A stretch of DNA of 64,000 nucleotides from assembly GCF_024661895.1 (NCBI RefSeq), contig NZ_CP102453.1, positions 1,736,001-1,800,000 of the forward strand, written 5' to 3'. The stretch is from Fundicoccus culcitae. GTDB taxonomy: Bacteria; Bacillota; Bacilli; Lactobacillales; Aerococcaceae. The notes under the pieces were generated by a model. That model ran no database searches and was not told the origin of the DNA. It was given only the letters and a program-made list of their open reading frames with translations. Positions 1-7,814 of the stretch are shown here, in pieces. Position 1 is the first letter of the stretch; each line of letters opens with the position of its first letter. Both the position numbers and the translations under genes were made by a program.

Positions 1-699
1 TACAAGCATTTACATGTTTCGCCGTTTGAAATTAGAGATTCTTTATTAGATTATATTGAAGAAGAAATCAATTTTCATCAAGAATTCGGTAATGGTCGCA
101 TCATTGCGAAGATGAACTCGTTAACGGATAAAACCATCATCAAAAAACTCTACGAAGCTAGTCAAGCTGGTGTGGAAATTGATTTAATTATTCGGGGGAT
201 TTGTTGTTTAAAACCTGGTGTTCCTGGTTTGTCAGAGACCATTCGTGTCAGAAGTATCGTGGGGCGTTTATTGGAGCATTCGCGGGTTTACTACTTTAAT
301 CGTAATAATGAACGTCACTTGTTCTTGTCTTCTGCTGATATGATGACACGTAACATGATACAACGGGTTGAAATTGAATTTCCTATTTTGGATCAAACGA
401 TTGAAGCACGTATCATTGATATTTTGCAAATGCAGTTAGATGATACACTCAAAGCACGTGAATTACAGCCAAGCGGCGATTATACACGTCCTGATCGTGA
501 ATTAGTGAAATTAAATTCACAAGAAGCGATGATTAAAGATGCACAACAACGAACAGAAGCATTGAAACTGGAACAAGCTGCTACGGCTACAAAAGATAGT
601 CAGCAAAAGGCTACGACGCCTACAGCTACCGCAGACGTTGAACCAGCTCCCACCAAAGAAAGTTGGTTTGCTCGCCTCCTACGTTGGTTTAAACAATAA
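1..699 (+). CDS. ppk: Polyphosphate kinase 1, C-terminal part (5' end outside window)
   Basis: The frame is open from base 1, so this is the 3' end of a longer gene; 232 residues are visible. PPK1 makes inorganic polyphosphate reversibly from ATP through a phosphohistidine. Visible residues 1-155 match the C1/C2 kinase domains: the LLEHSRVYYF segment (residues 90-99) holds the histidine equivalent to E. coli His592, followed by SSADMMTRN (110-118). The catalytic phosphohistidine region lies upstream, outside the window. After about residue 175 there is an extension not typical of the family: a Gln/Ala/Thr-rich linker, then a terminal SWFARLLRWFKQ segment that looks like an amphipathic helix. 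A polyphosphate-using kinase lies at 18.0-19.5 kb. Confidence 0.93.
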   Translation, partial: YKHLHVSPFEIRDSLLDYIEEEINFHQEFGNGRIIAKMNSLTDKTIIKKLYEASQAGVEIDLIIRGICCLKPGVPGLSETIRVRSIVGRLLEHSRVYYFNRNNERHLFLSSADMMTRNMIQRVEIEFPILDQTIEARIIDILQMQLDDTLKARELQPSGDYTRPDRELVKLNSQEAMIKDAQQRTEALKLEQAATATKDSQQKATTPTATADVEPAPTKESWFARLLRWFKQ

Positions 700-715
700 C
701 GCTTAACAAAAAAAA

Positions 716-762
716 CACTAAATAACTACCTATCGCTTTAAGAATAGTGTCGTTATTTAGTG
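716..762. terminator. Bidirectional intrinsic terminator between ppk and the VOC gene
   Basis: An 11-bp perfect inverted repeat (716-726 with 752-762) lies between two convergent genes. On the minus strand it is followed by eight T residues, a strong intrinsic terminator for the VOC gene; on the plus strand the T tract is weaker. Confidence 0.8.
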
Positions 763-777
763 GTTATTTATTGTCTG

Positions 778-1224
778 TTATGGTTCAATGATCAACATAT
801 CATTGTCATCAAACTTCCACGAATCCGCATAAGCCACTTCCCAGTAATAGCCATCTAAATCTTGGAAATACCCACTGTAGCCTCCCCAAAAGACGAATTC
901 AGCTTCCTTCACTATTTTTCCGCCTAGTTGGCGTACTTTATCAAAAAAGGTATCCACTTCATCTTTCGTTTTCATATTAATCGCTAGCGTAATCCCTGGG
1001 AATCGTTGAAAGCCATCATTAATATCAAAAGAATCGTCTCCATAAATATCGCGGGTGAGTTCATCGATAGGAAATAATTCAAGCTTGGTTCCGGCATTAT
1101 CAAAGAATACAATCGGCGGGTTCGCCTGCGTCTCATACGTCTTAAAGCCTAACGCACGATAAAAACTTAAGGCTTTCGCCATATCTCGCACACCTAAAGC
1201 AATCAGATTTATTCGGTTCATCAT
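778..1224 (-). CDS. VOC (glyoxalase/bleomycin-resistance) family protein
   Basis: A single vicinal-oxygen-chelate domain of about 148 residues. It has the family opening (INLIALGVRDMAKALSFYRAL), a LELFP strand, and a C-terminal FQDLDGYYWEVAY segment carrying the usual late metal-ligand glutamate. VOC proteins are metal-dependent isomerases, dioxygenases or drug-binding proteins; the substrate cannot be read from sequence. A GTG lies six bases further upstream but overlaps the AGGGG ribosome binding site, so I take the ATG at 1224, five bases after AGGGG. The permease gene ends about ten bases upstream, so the two are probably co-transcribed, and a strong terminator follows. Confidence 0.85.
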   Translation of the reverse strand: MMNRINLIALGVRDMAKALSFYRALGFKTYETQANPPIVFFDNAGTKLELFPIDELTRDIYGDDSFDINDGFQRFPGITLAINMKTKDEVDTFFDKVRQLGGKIVKEAEFVFWGGYSGYFQDLDGYYWEVAYADSWKFDDNDMLIIEP

Positions 1225-1235
1225 TGACACCCCTA

Positions 1236-2399
1236 TTAGATTATTTCTTCTTTTGCCTGCGTTTCATAAATTTTGACATTTATTTCCTCCCGCACCTCAA
1301 CATCCCGACGCAAGAGTTTATAAATCGTTGAGGCAATGGGTACACCAATGAAAAACCCTACCCCACCTAACAAACCACCACCGAGCGTAACGGCGATAAA
1401 GGTCCAAATTCCTGGTAAACCAATCGAACCACCTACCACTCTTGGATAAATAATATTACTTTCTAGCTGTTGAACCACAATAATAAAGAGGAGGAATAGG
1501 AAGGCTTGGGAAAGCGATTGGGTCATAATCAGTAAGAACCCAATAAAAGCCGAAATAATCGCCCCCACCATTGGAATTAAAGCAAAGGCCCCTGAAATCG
1601 TCCCAATCATTGCAGCATAGGGAAAACGAAATATTAACATCCCAATCGTTACCATCGATCCATAAATAACCGCTTCAATCAGCATGCCTGTCATAAAATT
1701 CGAGAAGGATTGGGTAGTTACTTGCACGATATACAAGATACGCGAATAGACAAGCGGTTTTAAATATACCTTCCCTATGCGTTTAAATTGGCCGATCAAC
1801 TTTTCTTTTGAAAACAGAGCGTATACACTAATAACCAAAATAATCACAAAATTTAAAGCATAAGAACTTAAACTGGCCACCACCGATATCATCGATTCAA
1901 CTAAGCCGTTGGCAAAGGAAGTAATTTCACGCGCAACATTGTCCCAATTCAAGCCCGCTTGCGCAATAAAAGCATTGTAGTCATACTCAGGAAAAACCTC
2001 TTCTAGCCGAGCTAGTAAGTTTTGAAACATCGTAAAGACTAGAGGCAATGATTCAATCGTAATACGGATGGCAGAAATAAGTTGGGGAATAATTAACCAC
2101 AAAATAATACTTACCGTTAACAAGACGACTAATAAGGTTAATAAAATCGCCAACGGTCGTCTAAGACCGATCAAACGTTCATCGGTTGTTGTTGGAAAAA
2201 GATATTTTTCTATTAAGGTCATCAGTAAATTCAAAATAAAGGCAAACACAAAACCACTTAAAATCGGAGATAAAACCCTCCAAATGGTTGATAAATAAGA
2301 TAAGACTGAATTATAATTTAAAACAATCGCAGCTAATATAGCGATAAGCACCAAATATTTAATCGCTAATTGATCTAACCGATTATCCCTACCATTCAA
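1236..2399 (-). CDS. AI-2E family transporter (PerM/YtvI-type permease)
   Basis: A 387-residue integral membrane protein with about eight hydrophobic segments: two or three N-terminal helices, a soluble region near residues 120-170 (LLARLEEVFPEYDY), and a C-terminal helix cluster. The conserved block with LIPMVGAIIS, QQLESNIIYPRVVG and SIGLPGIWTF is the hallmark of the AI-2E/UPF0118 family. Members have been linked to autoinducer-2 export or Na+/H+ exchange, but the substrate here is unknown. The acidic, charged C-terminus (about 20 residues) is predicted cytoplasmic. It precedes the VOC gene in a probable two-gene unit. Confidence 0.9.
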   Translation of the reverse strand: MNGRDNRLDQLAIKYLVLIAILAAIVLNYNSVLSYLSTIWRVLSPILSGFVFAFILNLLMTLIEKYLFPTTTDERLIGLRRPLAILLTLLVVLLTVSIILWLIIPQLISAIRITIESLPLVFTMFQNLLARLEEVFPEYDYNAFIAQAGLNWDNVAREITSFANGLVESMISVVASLSSYALNFVIILVISVYALFSKEKLIGQFKRIGKVYLKPLVYSRILYIVQVTTQSFSNFMTGMLIEAVIYGSMVTIGMLIFRFPYAAMIGTISGAFALIPMVGAIISAFIGFLLIMTQSLSQAFLFLLFIIVVQQLESNIIYPRVVGGSIGLPGIWTFIAVTLGGGLLGGVGFFIGVPIASTIYKLLRRDVEVREEINVKIYETQAKEEII

Positions 2400-2508
2400 C
2401 GCAATCCCCCACCTTCCGTTTACTTAAATAATAACATAATTCCCCCCAACCAACTAATCACAAGCCAACCCCTTTTAATAAATATCCCTACAGCTAAGTC
2501 AAAATACC

Positions 2509-2551
2509 AAAAACAGCTAGGTTAATCGTAGGCATTAACTTAGCTGTTTTT
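2509..2551 (-). terminator. Intrinsic terminator after the amidohydrolase gene
   Basis: On the minus strand a long stem (AAAAACAGCTA against TAGCTGTTTTT plus an inner GTTAAT/ATTAAC) follows the amidohydrolase stop codon. Flanking A/T tracts make it potentially bidirectional. The adjoining bases 2467-2489 are an exact copy of 11220-11242. Confidence 0.75.
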
Positions 2552-2564
2552 TTAGCAGGGGTAT

Positions 2565-3773
2565 TTAGTTTAGGTAGTCAAGGGTTGCTTTGATAAAGGT
2601 GGCCGCGCCCATACTGAAATAGGCTTCGTCGACATCGAATTTAGCGTGGTGATGGCCATGGAATTTGCCTTCAATGTCAGCTGGGTTGGATAGGAATAGA
2701 AAGGTACCCGGTGCTTCATATAAGTAAAAGGCAAAGTCTTCCCCACCCATTAAAGGTTCCTCAACTTCAACCAGTTGACCAGGAAATAGCTCTTCTAGGG
2801 ATTGGACGATTTCAGTCGTGACCGTCGCATCATTGACAACCGGTGGATATTTGTAATCATAGGTTACAACACACTCCACATCCATGGCTACGCCAATTCC
2901 ATGGGCAATTTGTTCAATTTTACTGTGGATGAAGGCACGCGTTTCGTCATTTAATGCCCTAACTGTCCCCTCTAGTTCCACGTTATCGGGGATTATGTTT
3001 TGGTTAAAGCCCCCTTGAACGCGTGTAATGGACACAACGGCTGGATTTACGGCTTTGATATTCCGGCTTTTAATCGTTTGTAAAGCCGTGATGAGTTGCC
3101 CGGCTGCAGCAATGGGATCCTGTGCGTTTTCCGGATAGGCTCCGTGGTAGCCTTTACCCTTGATTTCGATGAGGAAGCGGTCCATAGACGCCATCATAGG
3201 ACCTGATTTATAAGCAATCGTCCCTTTAGGGAGTTTGGGATCGATATAACCTTCGTGAATACCTAACACCCGTGTAACGGTTGGGTTTTTCATAGCCCCT
3301 TCTTTAATCATTGGTTCAGCACCACCAGGGTATTCCTCCCCTGGTTGTAACAGCAGTTTTACTGTGCCAGCAAATTGATCGCGGTTAGCTTGTAGTACTT
3401 TGGCAGCACCTAGTAGCATGGCTGTGTGCCCATCGTGTCCGCACGCATGCATATTTTCATTCAAGGAAGCAAAAGGCAAGCCTGTTTGTTCTTTGATGGG
3501 CAAGCCGTCCATATCTGCTCGTAAGCCAAGAACCCGGTTTTGGATTTCTTGGTTTGCCGCTTCTTTTGTCCCTTTGATTAAAGCCACAATCGCATTGCCA
3601 TTAACAAAATGATTGTCATACGCAATACCTAATGTATCTAAAACCTCTGAAACATAAGCTATTGTTTGAGGTAATTCTAAACCTAGTTCTGGAATTTGAT
3701 GCAAGTCGCGTCGCCATTTGACCATATCGGCTTGGACGCTAGCAGCTAATTCGGGGATATTTATTAAAGACAT
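2565..3773 (-). CDS. M20D-family amidohydrolase (N-acyl amino acid / peptide deacylase)
   Basis: A 402-residue M20 metallopeptidase-fold hydrolase. Metal-binding and catalytic signatures: RADMDGLPI (85-93), ACGHDGH (110-116), QPGEE with the catalytic glutamate (143-147), MGGEDFAFY, and the C-terminal HGHHHAKF (372-379). Relatives remove acyl groups from amino acids or open hippurate, indole-acetyl or N-acetyl-diaminopimelate conjugates; the substrate here is unknown. AGGAGG precedes the ATG. It is the last gene of a unit with two membrane proteins 13 bases upstream, suggesting a transporter supplies its substrate. No signal peptide, so it acts in the cytoplasm. Confidence 0.9.
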   Translation of the reverse strand: MSLINIPELAASVQADMVKWRRDLHQIPELGLELPQTIAYVSEVLDTLGIAYDNHFVNGNAIVALIKGTKEAANQEIQNRVLGLRADMDGLPIKEQTGLPFASLNENMHACGHDGHTAMLLGAAKVLQANRDQFAGTVKLLLQPGEEYPGGAEPMIKEGAMKNPTVTRVLGIHEGYIDPKLPKGTIAYKSGPMMASMDRFLIEIKGKGYHGAYPENAQDPIAAAGQLITALQTIKSRNIKAVNPAVVSITRVQGGFNQNIIPDNVELEGTVRALNDETRAFIHSKIEQIAHGIGVAMDVECVVTYDYKYPPVVNDATVTTEIVQSLEELFPGQLVEVEEPLMGGEDFAFYLYEAPGTFLFLSNPADIEGKFHGHHHAKFDVDEAYFSMGAATFIKATLDYLN

Positions 3774-3786
3774 GAAGTTCCTCCTT

Positions 3787-4242
3787 CTAAAAAATGCGCA
3801 ATAAAATTTCGGCTAAAACAACACAGGCTAGGACCGTCCCGATAATAACGACTAGTGAAACTAACACACCTTTGTAACCAATCTTTTTAAAAGCGGGCCA
3901 GTCTTTCCCAATCGTCACCCCGGCATAGGCCAAAATGGGTGTACACAAAGCCAATAAGCTAATTTTTTCAACTGAGGCAATAACGGTTTCGGCTATTGGT
4001 GAAAAAGGCAAGCAGGCGATAATTGCAATGGCTGAAATATAGGCCACTGATGGAATATCCACCGGTATAATCTGCTTCATGAAAAAACCCAATAAAGTAA
4101 ATAACACTAACCAGGCCATGCCGATGAGGCTTTCGTTAAAGCTTGCCCCGTATCCAATCATATTTCCAATAAGGGCAATACCCCCGGAAATAATCAAGAC
4201 AATAATCCAATCGAGTATTAAATTTAAGTCTATTGATTTCAT
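3787..4242 (-). CDS. Small multi-pass membrane protein paired with the DUF3100 protein
   Basis: A hydrophobic 151-residue protein with four to five predicted membrane helices (about residues 10-30, 40-55, 65-80, 92-112 and 125-150) and few charged residues. I do not recognise a named domain with certainty. Its start codon overlaps the stop codon of the upstream membrane gene (ATGA), and the amidohydrolase follows after 13 bases, so the three are translationally linked. The arrangement suggests a two-subunit transporter, with this as the smaller half. This is inference from context; no transport motif is visible. Confidence 0.75.
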   Translation of the reverse strand: MKSIDLNLILDWIIVLIISGGIALIGNMIGYGASFNESLIGMAWLVLFTLLGFFMKQIIPVDIPSVAYISAIAIIACLPFSPIAETVIASVEKISLLALCTPILAYAGVTIGKDWPAFKKIGYKGVLVSLVVIIGTVLACVVLAEILLRIF

Positions 4243-5048
4243 TTTTGTGCGCCTCTTTTCGTTCTAATGTTATCCATCCAATTATAAGCACGCTCAGTTA
4301 AAGGTAAACCAATAAATAAAGCGGTATAAATATTTATGACGGATGAAACCAGATTGGATATAGCAGCATAGGCTTCGAGTTCGGTTGCCATTTCTGGAAA
4401 ACGATCAATTAAGGTACCTAAACCACCCACCATCATAGAAGCTGAACCTATTCCAGTGGCTAAAGATAAAGAAATAGGCGAAATGAATTGAATTTCAGCT
4501 AAAACGGACATTAAGAAAGAGACCGCAACGACACCAAATATCGTTCCGACTATATAGTTTGTCATGACACCACGGAATTCAGCCGATTCGGCGCCATATT
4601 TTTCTGAAATTAAAGCGACATTGGCTTCGCGGCTAACACCAAAAGTCATCCCAACCGCTTCACGTTGCATGCCAAACGCCATTGCCAGCGGCAGGGCAAA
4701 AACAAAGGAAAAGCCTTCACCTAAATTTTGTAAAGTGACTGCAATACCAGCAGATAAAACTTCTTCGATGGCAGCGCCACTGGAAACACCTAATTTTGCA
4801 ATCAACAAACCCCCGGCTAAAGCCATCATTTGCGCCGCATTTCCTGCGTTCTTCTCTGTAATTATTTTTTGTTGTGGGATTAAATAAAATATCGTCATCA
4901 TGAGCATAGAAAAAATAAGCGGCGCCAAGGTGAATGAAAAACGCCCTAGTCTGATGGACTGTGAACCAATTAACTCTGCGATGACGGTGACGATTAAGAC
5001 CATGATGTGTAATTTATAGTCTTTCCAGATAGCTTGTCTTTCTACCAT
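4239..5048 (-). CDS. DUF3100-type integral membrane protein (putative transporter subunit)
   Basis: A 269-residue polytopic membrane protein with about seven hydrophobic segments and glycine/alanine-rich helices (MALAGGLLIAKLGVSSGAA; GIGSASMMVGGLGT). It resembles DUF3100 proteins, which in Firmicutes tend to sit next to M20-type amidohydrolases as here. No transport function has been shown that I know of. A GGAGG site precedes the ATG. It is first in the three-gene unit, behind a good sigma-A promoter and an inverted repeat that could be an operator. The ATGA overlap with the next gene points to coupled translation. Confidence 0.75.
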   Translation of the reverse strand: MVERQAIWKDYKLHIMVLIVTVIAELIGSQSIRLGRFSFTLAPLIFSMLMMTIFYLIPQQKIITEKNAGNAAQMMALAGGLLIAKLGVSSGAAIEEVLSAGIAVTLQNLGEGFSFVFALPLAMAFGMQREAVGMTFGVSREANVALISEKYGAESAEFRGVMTNYIVGTIFGVVAVSFLMSVLAEIQFISPISLSLATGIGSASMMVGGLGTLIDRFPEMATELEAYAAISNLVSSVINIYTALFIGLPLTERAYNWMDNIRTKRGAQK

Positions 5049-5072
5049 ATTGAAACCTCCATTTTTTATTTT

Positions 5073-5103
5073 GTTATGGACTTGTTATAATTTCTTCCAT
5101 AAC
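5073..5103 (-). promoter_or_regulatory. Inverted repeat (candidate operator) downstream of the DUF3100 promoter
   Basis: GTTATGGA (5073-5080) and TCCATAAC (5096-5103) form an 8-bp perfect inverted repeat with a 15-base gap, a few bases downstream of the -10 box. Position and symmetry suit a repressor site; no regulator gene is adjacent. Confidence 0.45.
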
Positions 5104-5106
5104 GTT

Positions 5107-5135
5107 ATTCTAGCTTCTAAAAATGGTCAAGTCAA
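5107..5135 (-). promoter_or_regulatory. Sigma-A promoter of the DUF3100-amidohydrolase operon
   Basis: TTGACT (5130-5135), 17-base spacer, TAGAAT (5107-5112), about 60 bases upstream of the first gene. Near-consensus boxes with ideal spacing. Confidence 0.75.
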
Positions 5136-5229
5136 ACAGATTTTTAATTTTTCTCATCTTATTATAATTATAATCCTTTTTATGATAATTGTTATTTTAA
5201 GCGATGTGACAGGTCACTGGGAATAGACA

Positions 5230-5262
5230 AAAAAACTGTACCCAGTAAGGATACAGTTTTCA
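5230..5262 (-). terminator. Intrinsic terminator of the LPXTG protein gene
   Basis: AAAACTGTA / TACAGTTTT stem (5252-5260 with 5232-5240) followed on the minus strand by a T run, 17 bases after the stop codon. Confidence 0.8.
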
Positions 5263-5276
5263 AAGTCAATTAATGA

Positions 5277-6875
5277 TTATTTTTGTTGGGCACGCCCACG
5301 AAAAATGAGGTAACCAGCAGCAATCAATAGGACAACACTTAAGAAGATTAACCAAGTTGAGCTTGTTTCACCCGTTTCTGGTAGTAAATCGCCACTTTGT
5401 GTCATGGCAGATTGATTACTTTCAATGCTCGATTCAACGGATACCGAACGGCTAGCTTCTTCGGATTCTGATTCAGCTTGTGATTGAGATTCTGCTTCGG
5501 ATTGAGATTGTGACTCGGATTCACCAGACTCTTCTTGACGAGGGATATCATATTCTTCAACTAAGCGATTGGCTAAAAGACCGAAGTTTTCAACACCATT
5601 GTTTTCACCAAAAACCGTAAATTCATGCCAGAATAAAGTAGCATCTGAAATTTCATTGAGTGCTGTCTCATCAAGTCCATATTCATTAACTAACGCATTA
5701 CGCATTCTGTCGGATTCTGAAGCAAAAACATCTGGATAATCTTCAACGAGTCGATTGTATAAAGCGCCAATATCTGCCCCAACTTGATTTAATTCATCAG
5801 CAAGAGCGACTAAAGTTGCATCATCAAATTGATCTAATTGAGCTTGTAACATTGGTGTGACAGTCAGTAATTCTTGACGAAGCACATCTGCATCTTGTTG
5901 CGTGTCGTCGCTAGATTCTTCCACCACGCTCACGTTATAAACATCTTGCATAACTTGTGCTAAACGTTCAAAGTTTTCGGCACCTTCTTCATTGAAAATA
6001 GCAAGTTCTTCCCAGAAAATATTGGTATCTGAAACTAAATCTAATTCCGCTTCATTTAAGTTGTACTCATTAACTAACGCATTACGCATTCTTTCTGACT
6101 CTGAAGCGAAAACGTCTGGATGATTTTCAACTAAACGGTTATATAAGGTCGAAGGATCGCCTCCCGTTTGGTTAATTTCATCAACCATAGCGACTAAAGT
6201 CGCATCATCAATTTGTGCTAATTGATCTTCAGTGATGGGTGTTCCCGTTAATAATTCTTGTCTTGCAGCAGCAGCTTTTTCAGCATCTGTTTGTTCATCT
6301 TCATTTGATTCCGCTGCATTTTCACGAGCTGTCCGACGATCAATGTAATCAGCAATTGTTTGATCGATGTCTGGAATAATTGCAGCTACAGCAGCATCAA
6401 CATCATCTTCGTTGTCAGCCATCGCTGCACGATAACGCTCTAGTGTTAATCTTGGTAATGCCATATTTAAATCAGAAAAAGTATATTCTGAACGTTCTGA
6501 AATGGCTTGAGCAGCACGTCCATAAGCATCATAGTCTTCACCTTGTAATAATTCAAGTTGAGGATAGTTTTGAGCAATTTGTTCATAAATTGATCCCCAT
6601 ACATCATCAGGTGATTGTGTTTGTGCAATATTGTCATACTCTAACAAGTCACGGTCAGAAACATCTAATAATTGTTCTAAGTTCACTGGTTCATATCCAG
6701 CAACATTATCTTTAATGATTGCTACCCTTGCTTCTTCTTCAGTGGTTAATGTTTCTTGTGCTTGAACGACACTAAACGCTTGAGGAGCCACTAAATTCGA
6801 AAATACTGGAGAAACTCCTGCACCTACTAGCGCTAATGCACAAGCGGTTCTTAAAAAAGTTTTCTTAAATTTCAT
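5277..6875 (-). CDS. LPXTG cell-wall-anchored surface protein with tandem helical repeats
   Basis: A 532-residue secreted protein. Residues 1-40 are a signal peptide (basic MKFKKTFLRT, hydrophobic core, AxA-type site before QETLTTEE). Residues 206-316 and 334-446 are two copies of one ~110-residue domain sharing blocks such as PDVFASES, MRNALVNEY and DDATLVA; residues 64-140 are a more diverged third copy. Residues 447-490 are a Ser/Glu/Gln-rich wall-spanning linker. LPETG (499-503), a hydrophobic helix (507-524) and RGRAQQK complete a sortase signal. The repeats are acidic and probably helical; I recognise no known adhesin domain. Monocistronic, with its own terminator and a promoter overlapped by direct repeats. 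Confidence 0.9.
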   Translation of the reverse strand: MKFKKTFLRTACALALVGAGVSPVFSNLVAPQAFSVVQAQETLTTEEEARVAIIKDNVAGYEPVNLEQLLDVSDRDLLEYDNIAQTQSPDDVWGSIYEQIAQNYPQLELLQGEDYDAYGRAAQAISERSEYTFSDLNMALPRLTLERYRAAMADNEDDVDAAVAAIIPDIDQTIADYIDRRTARENAAESNEDEQTDAEKAAAARQELLTGTPITEDQLAQIDDATLVAMVDEINQTGGDPSTLYNRLVENHPDVFASESERMRNALVNEYNLNEAELDLVSDTNIFWEELAIFNEEGAENFERLAQVMQDVYNVSVVEESSDDTQQDADVLRQELLTVTPMLQAQLDQFDDATLVALADELNQVGADIGALYNRLVEDYPDVFASESDRMRNALVNEYGLDETALNEISDATLFWHEFTVFGENNGVENFGLLANRLVEEYDIPRQEESGESESQSQSEAESQSQAESESEEASRSVSVESSIESNQSAMTQSGDLLPETGETSSTWLIFLSVVLLIAAGYLIFRGRAQQK

Positions 6876-6902
6876 GAATATTTCCTCCTTTTGAATACAT
6901 TT

Positions 6903-6940
6903 ATTATAACGAAAGGATATGAATTTTCAGTGAATATTCA
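6903..6940 (-). promoter_or_regulatory. -10 box and direct-repeat operator candidate of the LPXTG gene
   Basis: TATAAT on the minus strand (6903-6908), but no good -35 box at 17 bases. Instead two near-palindromes, TGAATTTTCA (6920-6929) and TGAATATTCA (6931-6940), lie 11 bp apart over the -35 position, as expected for an activator that replaces a weak -35. Confidence 0.5.
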
Positions 6941-7168
6941 TTGTAAAAACCAAATAAATATCATAATAATTATGTCAAATATTATAATTTTTTGAGCAAT
7001 TAAATATTATTTTCATAAACGTCATTTCAAATTTAATTAACATTGCCGATTCATGTTCTTTCAGCAAACTTCCTTATCGTGGAAGACCGTCAATCTAAGA
7101 TAAGTTGATATAAGTCCATCTATTAAGGTTAACCTTATATGGTTTGGTGGGCGGTTTATCGTTGAGCT

Positions 7169-7356
7169 CGCCAAATGAGCTGCGGTTTGGCGGGGAGACT
7201 GGGGGCGTACGCCAAAGAAGCCACCGTTTGGCGGTGGAATCAGGACCGAACGCCAAATGAACCTCCGTTTGGCGGGGGAATCAGGACCGAACGCCAAACG
7301 AACCTCAGTTTGGCGGGGGAATCAGGGGCGAACGCCAAATGAGCTGCGGTTTGGCG
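7169..7356. repeat. Hairpin array 1: five units, 41-bp period
   Basis: CGCCAAA starts at 7169, 7210, 7251, 7292 and 7333, each followed after exactly 10 bases by TTTGGCG, then a 17-base linker (typically GGGGAATCAGGACCGAA). Period exactly 41 bp. Loops vary (tgagctgcgg, gaagccaccg, tgaacctccg, cgaacctcag). Linkers are conserved, unlike CRISPR spacers. Confidence 0.95.
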
Positions 7357-7389
7357 GTCACTTTTGTTGAGCCCGCGTAATGGGAAGTG

Positions 7390-7411
7390 AAGAACCGCCA
7401 TTTCTCACTTA
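7390..7411 (-). repeat. Dispersed short repeat, inverted copy
   Basis: On the minus strand this reads TAAGTGAGAAATGG plus eight bases, matching 13 of the first 14 bases of the direct copy at 7496-7517. It lies within an imperfect hairpin (7376-7413) between array 1 and the CGCACACA pair. Confidence 0.5.
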
Positions 7412-7416
7412 CGTGG

Positions 7417-7498
7417 GCGCACACATATTGGAACATTTGTTGTGAGCGTGATGGGGAGCGCACACATATTCGAGCAGTTGTTGTGTGCGTGAACCTAA
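7417..7498. repeat. Two-copy hairpin family (CGCACACA), also 41-bp period
   Basis: Two units start at 7417 and 7458, exactly 41 bp apart. The second folds perfectly (CGCACACA 7459-7466 with TGTGTGCG 7482-7489); the first has one mismatch. The sequence is unrelated to the CGCCAAA units, yet the period is the same. Confidence 0.85.
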
Positions 7499-7517
7499 GT
7501 GGGAAATGGGTGACCAT
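7496..7517 (+). repeat. Dispersed short repeat, direct copy 1
   Basis: A 22-base element beginning TAAGTGGGAAATGG and ending ACCAT, matching 7977-7998 at 19 of 22 positions. It directly follows the CGCACACA pair. Confidence 0.6.
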
Positions 7518-7626
7518 TAAATAAACATCAAATTAGGCTATTCGATCATGAAATTAGGTATTTGGTGACCGATTAGCTATATTTAACGTTCTCGCTCACT
7601 TACTTCCTGCTTACTTTTGTTGGGCC

Positions 7627-7814
7627 CGCCAAATAAGCCACCGTTTGGCGGTGGAATCAGGACCGAACGCCAAATGAACCGCCGTTTGGCGGGGGAATCA
7701 GGACCGAACGCCAAACGAACCTCCGTTTGGCGGGGGAATCAGGGGCGAACGCCAAATGAACCGCCGTTTGGCGGTGGAATCAGGGGCGAACGCCAAATGA
7801 GCTGCGGTTTGGCG
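7627..7814. repeat. Hairpin array 2: five units, 41-bp period
   Basis: CGCCAAA starts at 7627, 7668, 7709, 7750 and 7791, each followed after 10 bases by TTTGGCG and a 17-base linker. Same unit, period and copy number as array 1; both arrays end with the tgagctgcgg loop. Most linkers match GGGGAATCAGGNNCGAA. The 18 bases leading into it (7612 on) nearly match those just after array 1 (7359 on). Confidence 0.95.

Noticed and set aside
112-699. A complete small gene starting at the ATG at 112
   Set aside because: The frame is open to base 1 and continues the polyphosphate kinase domain upstream, so it is the 3' end of ppk.
5207-5220. CRP/FNR-like palindrome GTGAC-AG-GTCAC
   Set aside because: The central spacing is wrong for known CRP/FNR sites and it lies between a promoter and a convergent terminator with no obvious target.
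7169-7814. CRISPR array
   Set aside because: The intervals between palindromes are conserved and not unique spacers, the units are only 41 bp, and no cas gene is present.
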